From Vermamoeba vermiformis (taxonomy: Eukaryota; Tubulinea; Echinamoebida), in NCBI GenBank assembly GCA_045837725.1, contig JBEWZL010000101.1, positions 310,001 through 374,000 on the forward strand: a stretch of 64,000 nucleotides of DNA, read 5' to 3'. The stretch's first letter is position 1. Every line of letters begins with the position of its first letter. A program made the translations under genes and the position numbers. A model generated the notes under the pieces. That model ran no database searches. It was not told the DNA's origin and was given only the letters and a program-made list of their open reading frames with translations. Positions 34,453 to 45,411 of the stretch are shown in pieces.

Positions 34453-35063
34453 GTTGATGTGTTGTCGTAGTTACTGTTGCTAATACAAAAAATGAACAAG
34501 TGTCAAAAAAATCGTTTTACACCAGCGGCCCGCTTAAAAAACTGGCAGTCCAGAGATCGATGTGCCAGAATTCAAACTGGGCGTTTCAGTAGCCACGTAA
34601 CCACAAATCGGGCACGTTGACGCTTATAACAATAGTTATCATGTCAACGAACAAGTTGATTCTAAGAATTGTTAAAGTGAGGTTGAACATTTTCAGCATT
34701 TATCAGATCTGATTACATCAACCATTTATCAAGCAAGGTGCGAATAAGTTCAAGTAATTAAAATATACAAATGTTTTTTATAGTACAAAGGTATTACTAG
34801 TCTCTAACTTCATCCCGGTCAAAGATTTTTGTGAAGAGAATAGATCTGATTGTAGTAAAGTTACGACCCGTAATTAAGAAGTGTCGTTCTTTTGTAACGC
34901 TTAGATAAAAAAATGTCAGTATTGGGACCTATATTACGTAACTGATAGCGAATAAAAGTTTTGAAAATAACAAAGTGCGATCCAGGTTAAAAAAGATCCG
35001 GATCCAGCTGTTTTAAATTTTCAACTTTTGTTCCACTTAATATTCATAGTGTTTCTTATGTAC
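34453..35063. other. Intergenic region upstream of the SDR gene
   Basis: This 611-bp stretch includes the SDR promoter and the 3' end of the next reverse-strand gene. It holds no ORF or RNA I can support. Confidence 0.35.
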
Positions 35064-37186
35064 TTACTCAGACATCTCCACTTGTGCATTAAACCTAATC
35101 TCTTCGTCGCTATCGATCTCCAAATTCTTGATGATTTCGTAAGCCAGATCCATTTTGTAAATCGAATGCTCGTCTTCATACTCGATAAAGACTTCTTTTT
35201 CTTTTAATGTAACGCCAGTGAGAGTATAGAGCACATCTGATATCACAATACCATCGGCTTGAAGACTAGAAAAAAAATTGGTTAGTTTGCGATCCGCATC
35301 CGGATTCAGGCGTGACTGGCATAGCTTCGTCTTACATAATTGGAAATGTGGCCGATCTAGCCATTTTTTGCGCCTTTTCGACTTCTTCGACATTTCTTTG
35401 CGCTTGTTTCGGCGTCAAGCGTCTTTTTTTAGCTGCAGGTGATGGCTCAACCTCGGACGAATCTAAAACTCAAGTATTAGCACCCTTATTAGTACTATAT
35501 AACGATTAATTAAAATATTATGCGAAATCGATAAATTATCCTCCCTTTTAAAAATTATGTAGATTCCGGATGTGGTTCCGTTTTCAGATCGATAAAATAG
35601 TACTTGCAGTACTTCGTCTTATAAGCAAGACTTACTTGGTTTCTTGCGCTTATCTCCAAGCACAAATTTCTCGAGCGGTGCTTTCTTTGCGGCTTGTTTC
35701 GGGGTCTTTCTGGCACTAATCACAGCCGTGGGAGCAGGGGTACTTGGCGTCGATTTGTGGACGGGCGATGAAGGCCTGGGCGGTGTTCTTGTAAATAATT
35801 CTCTAGCAGCCGCCGGTACAGGTGCATTGCCATTAGTTTTATCCGGAGATATGACGATAGGGTTGACCGGCGGACGAGAAGATCCGGCAGATCCGTTCGT
35901 TGTTGGCTTGTAAGGACTTGAAATTGGTTTCTTTGGCGAAACAACAGCCGATGATACGTTAGTATTGTTATCATCGTCTTCGAAGTAATCATCGACCGAC
36001 GAATAAACATCGGCAATGCCGTATTCTCGTAGCGTACTGGATGTACCGCCGAATTTAACCGGACTGCTGATTCTTACAGGAACGTCTTCAGCCACTTCCA
36101 TACCAGTAGATTGGGTAGTGATAGTCTTCTTATGCTTGTCTTGGTCCACTGAGTGCTCTTCTCGCGAAATTTCTTTGATCAGCGCTTTGGATCTCAAGTT
36201 TTGTACAAACGTTCGCAGATCAGGTTTCTATTATTAAACCATCAATACGAATACGATATTATACGATATTATATGATATTAGAATATTATAGCCTTCGCG
36301 ATCCTTAGGATTCGGCAATTTTAATGAAAAGAATTTTCATCGAGATCAGATTACCAAGACTTGCGTATAAAGTGATAGTATAAGGGGCATACCTTAATGC
36401 TCATATTTTTGATCTTATTAGCGAGCTCTTCGTTAATCAGATCCGGACACTGAGCGGCCTTCAATGCGCGGTACAACTTGTTAGTCACTTTGCTGAGCTT
36501 GACTTTGCTTCGTGGAGTATCATAATGTTCTATTCTCATAGTTATATCGATCTTTAATATTATTATATTAGTTAAATTTGTCTAGAGAGACAACTAAGCT
36601 CGTGTAACGGATCAGATCTGCAATGGTCACCGAGATCTGGCCAAAGATTTGTAGAATTATATCGAGCTTACCTCCCAAGGCTCTCTCCAATTCAAAGTTA
36701 ATATAGAATATCGCTTATATTCAAAATAGTACGCGTTGTCTTCCTCGTCTTTCTGAATCCGAAACACGAGCTGTGGTTTAGTTGGATCCGCTTCTTCATG
36801 AATGACGTTGTTGATATTATTATTGTTATTATTGTTGTTATGTGCGTCTTCTATTAGTGAAGGGTTGTTGCTTTCTGCTTTAGATCTGGTCCAGAAGTCC
36901 AGCGTAAAATTGAAGAAGTTACAATGGGCTTGTACTTCGTGTTCGAACGGCTATAAATAATAACAATATTAATATCAATTTGTACAATACTTATTTGCTT
37001 ATCAAAATTGTCAGCAAGGAACGGCAATAGATCTTTAAAAAAAATACACGATCCAAAGCTAAGGAGGGATCTTTGGACGCTACATATTGCGAATGCATCG
37101 TATTAATTTCTAAATAGACGGCTAGTTACCTCATAATCGGATAAGGATCCATTATACCGATTGAGGTACGATTTGAAAATTTCCAT
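35064..37186 (-). CDS. Unknown nuclear-type protein, 471 residues
   Basis: Six exons (37186-37130, 36950-36672, 36551-36393, 36227-35636, 35462-35336, 35265-35064) join in frame to 471 residues. An N-terminal globular part (MEIFKSYLNRYNGSLSDYE, YYFEYKRYSILTLNWREPWE, MRIEHYDTPRSKVKLSK) is interrupted by an Asn run. The middle is a long Ser/Pro/Thr linker with many SP and TP sites and KRKKPSK / AKKRRLTPK basic patches that look like nuclear localisation signals. It ends in a small acidic domain (VFIEYEDEHSIYKMDLAYEI). I do not recognise the family; cell-cycle or chromatin roles are only suggested by the SP/TP sites. Confidence 0.7.
36807..36841. repeat. Trinucleotide run (AAT/AAC) coding for asparagine
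   Basis: A GTT/ATT microsatellite on the plus strand encodes about ten Asn residues in the unknown protein. It is likely length-variable. Confidence 0.6.
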
Positions 37187-37707
37187 AGACCAAAAATACC
37201 CTAAAAATTCGAAAAATAATTAATATGGATATAAAACGTATATCTTATTCAAAATGAGGCATAATCGCGCAGAAAAAATTGCAGATATTTTGAGACGCAA
37301 AAAAATAAATTATTTTCGGTGCTTAGTGATCGTACGTAAAATTAACCAGATAGGTCATTATATCGCATTAACTGAGTATTAATTTATGAAACTTATTGCT
37401 TTATGATTCGTTATTGTGATCAGATCTCGATCAAGGAACAAAGGATCAAACAGCGTGACCGCTTTAGACCCGAAATAATAAGTAATCCCCTTACCTTGTT
37501 CGCTTGCGCGTTATATTAATTACAAAATCATCGCATTTGATTGTTGTGTACTTTTAGTAGCCACAGAAAAAATAATTCTGTTGCTTCATTTGGCGCCATA
37601 GAGTCTTTTTATGCGAACGATTATAGTTTATTATGAATATTAAAAAGAACGATACAGAATGAATTAGCATCAATCGAAACTTAGGTTGATCTGATCGACT
37701 TTTTCAG
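37187..37707. other. Intergenic region
   Basis: This 521-bp stretch lies between the unknown nuclear-type protein start and the secreted-protein stop. GATC-W-GATC copies lie at 37418-37426 and 37688-37696. No gene is seen. Confidence 0.35.
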
Positions 37708-38839
37708 TTACTTCAAAGAAACAACTCCTAAGCCCATGATATAAGGAAAAAAGTTGTTCTTAAAGGTTAAATGGTGTGCAGTAACTTGGTCTGACACTGT
37801 GTTGTATTTGAAGAGGTACGAGCCGTCGATCCAGACGATGCTTTGCGAAGCTGCATCATACGCAACTGAACCACGGACTTGATGCTGCTTCAACTCGGTA
37901 TTCTGAACAGGCACCAGCCAATTTTGCATCTTATTACCAATAGTGAACCATTGTAACTCGTAAGTCTTTTGATTAGAGTTGAAAAAGTGACCGGCAATGT
38001 AGGCTTGACCGTCTGGAGTTCCAACCACGTTCGAAAGTTCGACGATATCAGTAGGAGGCAGTTTATATGTGACAGACGTATTTGAAGCAATATTATATTG
38101 GTGGACGTAACCTAATAAAAAAAAATTTCAACTAGGATCCATAATTCTGGAAAATGAACGGCAAAAGATTAAAAATGCGCAGAATAATACTCGCCTGACC
38201 CAGTTATATAGAGGACATTAGTATAGGCATCGTAAGACACGGTTGAAGGAGAAAAAGAAAGCGGAAATTGTTGGGCGATTCCGTTTTGCATAATAACGAA
38301 AGACGACTGGCAGCCGAAGAACCATTCTGTAATATTACGCTAATTAGTTATCATGATACAATTAATGGTTCATCTAATAATTCGATCGCTACTTGTTAAA
38401 AAAATTACTTACGGTCTTGCGTCGGATCGTAGTCAGTAGGAACTGCCTGCAGACAATCGACAGGAAGGATCATTGGATGATTAGATAGGACAGAACCGCC
38501 ATTTGTTAAGTCGAAGGTGTATAAGCAATCGAAACAAAGGCCGTTCGACGGATCCCACACGTAAAACAGATTCTTTGCTTGATTCGCAGCAAAAGAAACT
38601 CGAGGAGCTCCAGTCGTGAAGCTAATAGGGACTAATTTTAAAGGTTAATATCATAATCAAAATAAATAAGAGAGGAATTTTAGTTCCTTACCTTTACTAA
38701 GAACAACACCATTGGAATCTATAGTGTATATTGCTTGTCGATTGGATCCATCAGCAGTACCAAGGGTCACAACGGCTGCAGTTGAGAGCGCAAAGAAGAT
38801 AAAAAAGACGGGCAAAACGGATTTGACGAACGAAAACAT
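37708..38839 (-). CDS. Secreted protein, paralogue A of a divergent pair
   Basis: Four exons (38839-38692, 38631-38413, 38326-38195, 38111-37708) give 300 residues. A signal peptide is clear (SVLPVFFIFFALSTAAVV). The body is rich in short beta-type segments with aromatic residues (FYVWDPSNGLCFDC, YDAYTNVLYITGS, GQAYIAGHFF, IVWIDGSYLFKYN), as in beta-propellers. The third intron starts with GC (exon ends ..TCAG, then GCGAGT), a GC-AG intron. The neighbour at 39054 is a paralogue on the opposite strand with a GC-AG intron in an equivalent position. The function is unknown; an extracellular binding or wall role is only a guess. Confidence 0.8.
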
Positions 38840-39053
38840 GTATTTCAGTGTATAGTTGTACGCTGATTTTAAAGAATAGTGTACCGGCAAACCCTTTTTA
38901 GCCGGCTGTTCTTTTAGACTTTAAGACGGTTATCTGATAATTTTCTTAAAAAGAAAGTTCGACGGAAAAATTCTTCTAGCGGTTACGACGTCCTAAAAAA
39001 GGTGTTTGTACCGATTTTTTAGTATAAAGAACATCTCTACTGAAGCACACAAC
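38840..39053. promoter_or_regulatory. Shared bidirectional promoter of the paralogue pair
   Basis: Only 214 bp separate the two outward ATGs of the paralogous secreted proteins, so both promoters must lie here. Confidence 0.5.
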
Positions 39054-40275
39054 ATGAGCATTGCTAAGATTTCTATATTTTGCGTCCTACTTTTAACCGT
39101 CGCTTCCGCGTCGCTCGTTGCAATCCGCTCGGCTAATTGGAACAAGGTGGGCGTTTACACTATCGACAAGACAAGTGGTGTCGTTGCGCAGACTAGTAAG
39201 TGTTATCGCCATACCACAGAACGGATCAGATCTAAAATTTTTTTATAATCAGGCACTTGGTATTTTGAGTTATTGGACGATCACCCAATGTTGGTACAAT
39301 CTCCGTACAGCTCGTCCTTCATTTACTTTGAGTTACACCAACAACAGCTAAGTGCTGCAGTGATCGACACGACCACCGGCCAAATTTTGAACAGTGGCCC
39401 GCTGTACATTCAAATGGCAGCGTATGGTTGCGGAGGAGCTGCTTACGCGTCAGCAAACGGTAAGTTGCGTCTCAAATCGTTATAAGTGCCAAAAGATCTA
39501 ACTTTTTTTGCGACACATCCAGTTGTCTTTTTCTCGTGCATTTATGGTGGTGGTTTTCAGATGTTTTCCTTAGATATATCAACTTGGACTGTATCACAAA
39601 GCGTATTTATGAATAGCAACAGCCAGCCGTTGTTCGCAGAATTCAATCCGACAAATGCGAACGAATTGGTGCTAGTCTCTCGCGATCAAAAGAATGCGTT
39701 CCTTGGCAAGTATTAGTCCCATAATATTTAACCTCATAATATTACCCTTTGTTCGCCCTAAGACTCGATCCTACTTTGACTTCTATTTTAAAAATCAGAG
39801 AGCGATCATGTTACCGTATTCAATCTCGCTGCATCTACCAATACGATCTGCAAGGCACCGTTCAGCAACTCTACCATCTCGCAGCCGATCTGGAACTCCG
39901 GATTGGGCTACGTGTTTTTGATCCAACATCCAGCCAGTAGCAGCACCTTCGCTATAACTCAAACATCCGTAGTCAGTTTATCGCCTTCGAACTGCCAATG
40001 GAACGTAATTGCTTCGCTTAATCAGGTACGTGTACTGGACTTGCCTAAAAAGGAAAAATTGAAACCATAAATCTAATGTTTGTTGTGCGAAGGTTCCAAT
40101 CGTCCCTAGTACGGTCCAATTTGATGCTGAACAACCTAGCACTATTTTGTGGCTGTCTCCTGACAACGGCTTGTACAGCTACGACCTGGGCTCGGGATCT
40201 TCGAGCGGTGCCTTGCTGATCGAAAAGGGCTCAAATCAGATTTACTCTTACGCTGCTTTACTTCAGTTGCCTTAA
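39054..40275 (+). CDS. Secreted protein, paralogue B of a divergent pair
   Basis: Five exons (39054-39195, 39253-39459, 39523-39705, 39799-40025, 40093-40275) give 313 residues. A signal peptide opens it (KISIFCVLLLTVASASL). The motif VYTIDKTSGVV matches IYTIDSNGVV of paralogue A. The body is again beta-rich (MAAYGCGGAAYASANG, FFSCIYGGGFQMFSLD, ILWLSPDNGLYSYD). Its third intron also uses a GC donor (CTTG then GCAAGT). The fourth intron carries a CArG box at 40044-40053. The family is not recognised. Confidence 0.8.
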
Positions 40276-41189
40276 ATTTAATCATTTTTTCTAATTTACA
40301 ATCAAATTTATATATTTAGAGATCAGTTTTAAAAATCACTTGTTACTCGTTCAATAAATACTAGCTATTCATTCAAAATAGACTTAACGATGAGCATGAC
40401 ATAAGAGTACGGGCCCAAAGCGATAGAGTTGGTGCAGTAAGAGGACTGGGTGAAGGTAGCGAGTCCGGATCTGTGTTCGCTTGAAACGGAAGGAAAAAAA
40501 AACTGTTGGCGAGTTTGGTTCGGGTATAAATATTTTTTGTCAAGTCCCACTAAAGGGGACAGAACACTATGGAGACCAGTTGCAAAGGTCCATTCCATAA
40601 AAGGTAATAAACTTCTGTCCCGTTCCTTTGTCCCATTAAAATTCTTCCTTTTGGTCCCATCTCCCTCAATCTCCGCGTTTAATTATGTGTTCGCGTCCGC
40701 CTGTCACGTCCTCTTTTTAATTAATTGATCAGATTTTGTACCATTACGAGCTCCAATGACTGGTTACGAGGCTCACTTAATACAAGCTTATATTACTCTA
40801 ATCATGGCGAAACCAACTTAATTTAAACGTTAAAATGAGGCACATATACCAATAACGAATTCATATACATTGTTGCGAGGTTAGATAAGCGTTAAAAAGG
40901 CGGATCCGCTGGTGGATCCATTCATCAAACTCCAGTTCATTTAATGACAATGAAGGGAATCCAAATAGAAACGCTACATTCAATCTCGAGATTGAACTTA
41001 ATATCGGGATCTCGCACTCATTGTGGACCGCAAAACGTGTTCACGTTCGGGACAGGACCAGTCGTGAGTCCGTACTGTGAATTTCAAGGTACATGCACCT
41101 AAATGGTGCAAGCAATGGTACCAGTCATGTCCCATTCAATGCAACGAGACTTGTCGTTTAAATTTCATGTTTTGGTAGCATCCGAAATT
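40276..41189. other. Convergent intergenic region with small inverted repeats
   Basis: This 914-bp stretch lies between the stops of paralogue B and SepSecS. It contains a 9-bp inverted repeat (GGGACAGAA at 40556-40564 and its complement at 40613-40621), a GTCCC/GGGAC mini-hairpin at 40544-40560, and a hairpin at 41088-41122 (TGCACC-TAAAT-GGTGCA with outer GGTAC/GTACC). There is no convincing ORF. Confidence 0.4.
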
Positions 41190-43540
41190 TTATTTTGGAT
41201 CTGTTGTAGAGATAGGTTCTGTATTGTTAACCTTATCTTGAAGCTTTTTAGCTCGATTAGCTATTTCCTTTTGGTAATCTTTAAACGTCTTTTCAAAACG
41301 AACGAAGAACTTGTCGATCTCTTCTTTAGATCCACCGATCGCCGCGGCCACCGTCAAGTAAGTGTGCGGATAATTATTTATATGCGCGCCGTATGAAGTG
41401 AATGATATATCGGCCACTTGCCGCGTTGATTTCGGTGTCACAATTCTATTTGAATTTTAAAAATTAAAAATCTTGGATGTGTTTCTCAAACGCAAAATAT
41501 TACGCGTGAATTGTGTATCGTCATATATAATGCCAGTTAATATAGCCGTTACAGGCATAATTTCAATCATGATTTCAAAATGTGTAGCTAAAATAAGCAA
41601 ACTTAAAAAGTATTGCAAAGTTATTAACGTGGAGTTACTTGTGCTTACCTTAATCCAGAACTGCATCGTGCAAATAGCATTGAGCCTAAATATGTAGGGT
41701 CTTGATGCGCAATCTTATCAACGGTCATTGCAAGCGAGATTGTATTGCCTGGCGTGTGGATCACTTTCTCTCCTATTTTCTCCGCGAACTCGCTTAGTTT
41801 CGTCTTAGTATAGTCATATAATTGCTATAGAAGGCACTGTTAATACGACGCATATCATGATTAGTTCATACTTTTCGGTCTGTTATCAATTTCTTCCATG
41901 TTTTTGAGCCCATCGAAAGCAATGTAATGAACAGATCCGTGATTGGTGAGGCTGATGCCCGACCTACAAATACCACAATAGGACGTTAATATAATCATAT
42001 CCTATTGAAATTTCTCAATTAAGAAACGCACCCGCGTAAGTTTTTGAGATCTGATCAATGACTTCGTTGTACTGGCTAATCACTACAGCACCACCAACAG
42101 GCACCATAAAGTTCTTATCCGTCGATTGCACGACTACAGAGACAGTTCCAAGTCTAAATATAGTCCATTCATTAATTCATGAACTAGGTCGTTTGCACGA
42201 AAGATAATGAAGATTTTGGTCCCACAATTGTCACATAAAATGATTGCTATTTGCAACGTACCTCATAGCTTCGTTAATATGATGCGTTATCTTAGTGTCT
42301 TGTAGTCCATAAGCATTATTAATTACGTGATTAAGATTAAATTCTTTGCAAAGCTTCGAGATCTCAACAACACTTTGTTAAAGGTTAGAATTATAATACA
42401 ATAGTGAAGTATACTTTTATGACGTACTTATCAAATGCTCTGGGAGCGAAGCAGCTCGTCGTAGACATGACAGCTAAGATATTTTCAGATCCTGTTTTCA
42501 CGATGGTTTCACGCAATAGATCTAGATCCGTTTGAATTTCATCGCCGTTCAACTTATTCTCAATGACAATAGGTGTGAAGCCTAACGTAAAATAAGGTAA
42601 GTCGTGCCTATTAACTATTATATTAGAGAGCTGTACCTGCAGCAGTGATGGACTTTAAGCAGGCTTTTTGATCGATACGAATCCACAGGACGTATTTAGC
42701 CTGTGAATTCTTCTTTACAAGTGATCTAAGTGCCAGTGCCAATGTCATGCCAGTAGCGAGAGGTACAACGAGTGCCTTGCTGGCTCGTGTAATGCCTGAC
42801 AAGATCCACGTAAGCAATCCATTATCGTCGAATAAGTAACGAGATAGGCTTGCTCTATAGCATTTTAAGCTATATACCTGCAATATGGACTGCGTCTAAT
42901 GCCAAGTAATTCGTTAATTGATACATTAAGCTCGATCCAGCCGCTTTTGGTTGAACTTCTGCGATATCTCCACTACGACCAATCTAATAAGCAAATTATA
43001 TTAATGATCGATATTATATATTATGTAAACAGTAAGGATAATGCTTAGAAGCTGTTTTGATACGATTAATTTGGTTGCTTACACCGTGAGCCAATCTGAA
43101 ATGTCGCTTAGCAACCAAACTGCTATATACACGCCCTTCTCGTTCACCAACACCAACGTTCTCTAATGTTGATATTAATTAACAGTTAATGACGATGTAA
43201 AGGTATTTTGAAGAGCCTTACCAACAAAGTTATTGCTGTCCATCATTGCTAATTCGCTCAATAATACTTCGATGGTCTCATCGTCGATGCCATCCTCAGG
43301 CAAGGTTCTCTTACATAAAGTTACTATAATTACTTGCGTGTCAAGCAGATCTTGTCACGGTAAATATTTTGATCGGCTTGGCGCGAGCTCGCGAATTATC
43401 GTTATTATGCTTATTTTGGTACTTACATGCGATAATAAATTTTTGATAATATTTTCTCGTTGTTTTCGGGCTTGAGAAGCAATTTTAATGTAAGTTTTTG
43501 GAATGATCTCCGCTGCTAGAGAGAAATTTGCTTCGTTCAT
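41190..43540 (-). CDS. SEPSECS: O-phosphoseryl-tRNA(Sec) selenium transferase (selenocysteine synthase)
   Basis: Eleven exons (43540-43427, 43309-43222, 43162-43083, 42983-42878, 42795-42637, 42581-42428, 42372-42262, 42154-42033, 41963-41872, 41824-41649, 41445-41190) give 485 residues against 501 in human. Family hallmarks in order are [19 protein letters not shown], the substrate loop [58 protein letters not shown], the PLP lysine in [36 protein letters not shown], and [20 protein letters not shown]. It converts phosphoseryl-tRNA(Sec) to selenocysteinyl-tRNA with selenophosphate. All catalytic elements are intact, so the organism should make selenoproteins; most fungi lack this pathway. 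No other Sec gene is in the window. Confidence 0.96.
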
Positions 43541-43751
43541 TTGTTGGGATGATATTAATATTATACACTTGCGAAAGGATGGAGAACGGGTAATAGTTTT
43601 GGAAATTGCAGATCCCGCGTGCTTCCCTCTTTTAAGTTTGATAAAATTTATGCTCAACTTTTCCACATTGTTTTATAAGCACGAGAACAACAGTTCATTC
43701 GTGCAGTTTGTATAGGTCACTTATTTGTAATATAATTACCACAGAGAAGCC

Positions 43752-45202
43752 ATGAGTCAAGCAGATCTAGCCGTTGCAGAACATTCGCACAAAAATTACA
43801 GCGAGATAAATTCTCTTTTAGGTGATTTACGACGTGCTAGAATATCGCGAGGCATTGGTGTAACAGTAAGCTTATTATTAATTAATTAGAGCTTCATTTA
43901 ATTAATTTTCAAACTTCGATCGTGTCACGCGATCAATCGTGTTAGCGCGACTTGTAGATATTTATAATAATCAATTTATTCGTTAGAAAACATTCTCGCT
44001 GAACGGATATCAAGTACTAATTAAAGAAGAGGCTGAACTGTGCGTTCGGTCGTCAGTTCAAGATGTGGTAGGTCAACTTGATCCACATTAAAAAAATTAT
44101 TATCGTTTATTAAGATCTATATTATTATACTTTCGATAGTAGTTGCCCGCCTAATAATCTATAGATCCCGAAATTATTTGCAAATTTCCGAAGAGCTTTT
44201 CAATTACCGATTGACGTCGTATTAAGCTTATTTACTTTGGTTCTTAATGCTAATAAACTGATTATAGGAGCATCAAATGAGCTTACATATTACCACTAAA
44301 AGAACAGCAGAACACTTCAAAGACAAAAATGTTTTAGTATTAGGTACGTTCTGCTTTATTACGGTACTCAATTATTTTAAATTGCTTATAAAATAGTACA
44401 TATAACCTTATAAGAGAGCGATGCTAATATATTATTTTGCGTTCAGCTAGTGGATGTGGTTTGTTGGGAATTACCGCGCACCATTTAGGTTCAAATGTAA
44501 CGCTTACAGAAGAGAAAAAACTATTGCCCCTCGTTAAAATCAACCTAGAACTCAATAAGGTCAATGAGCGATTTGATTTAAGAGAGCTGTGTCATACGTA
44601 AGTCCTACTTTCAATCTCGATCCGTTCGAAATTTACTCAGACGGTAAATCACAGCTGTTTATGCAACGTTAAATTTATATATAGGGCCTATTAAATGAGT
44701 TATTAGTACTATTTGCTTTTTTACAATTTTGGAATTAGTTCTCAGCTCGATCTGTTTTGTAACGAATGGTTGTACGGTTCTAATTTGATTTTATAACAGA
44801 TCGGAGTCAAGCGTGGATGTTCCAGAAGATATTCAAAAGACTTTTTATGATTACGTCCTGCTAGTAGCAGATCTAACCGATGTCGAAAACAACATTAATC
44901 AGATGAGCAAGATGCTGTCTCAGATTTGCGGAAATGGCACTAAATTGTTAATAGGTACTCTAATATATTAATATCCTATGAGCGTCGATAATAATGGCTT
45001 TCTAGGTTATAAAACTTGCCCGTCTCTTGCAGAGGTAGAAAACAAGTTCAGATTAGCGCTTCTAAGCAAGTATTTCGACTTTACAACGAGCAGCACAGCT
45101 ATTTACTCTCATAAGACGAGTGAAATTGTTATTTTACAGATTACCCGAAAGAGATTCAGCAGCTTTTTTGACGATCTGCTGTCCTCTCGAAGGAAAGAAT
45201 AA
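43752..45202 (+). CDS. Class I methyltransferase, METTL20/21-like (second copy)
   Basis: Six exons (43752-43865, 43987-44067, 44268-44343, 44447-44597, 44800-44954, 45006-45202) give 257 residues. Motif I is VLVLASGCGLLGITAHHLG, followed by VTLTEEKKLLPLVKINLELN, then the post-I strand YDYVLLVADLTDVENNI and a C-terminal helical part. The glycine-rich loop begins with Ser instead of the usual GxG, which is tolerated in the family. It probably methylates a protein lysine; the target is unknown. It lies head to head with SepSecS (211 bp) and tandem with the GT14 gene. Confidence 0.78.
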
Positions 45203-45411
45203 AATCTTTGCTTAATTGTACTACGATACTACGCATATTATTAATTTGCTGAATTAAGCTGCTTATCGTTTGGCCGGCCGTTCGGCATCTGTCTTTAAAG
45301 ATCAAAAAATGTCCGTTATTTATTATTCTTCTTTAATTGATGCAATAGCCACAACTCTTCAAGTTTATTATCGAAAGGATCAGATATTATCTTGACTAGG
45401 ACATATTGGTT

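Noticed and set aside
40365-40728. ORFs on both strands in the convergent gap
   Set aside because: Overlapping frames with no recognisable domain or splicing.
42623-42883. Continuous reverse ORF joining two SepSecS exons
   Set aside because: Alignment to the family shows that 42877-42796 is an intron with good GT/AG ends; the read-through residues have no counterpart.
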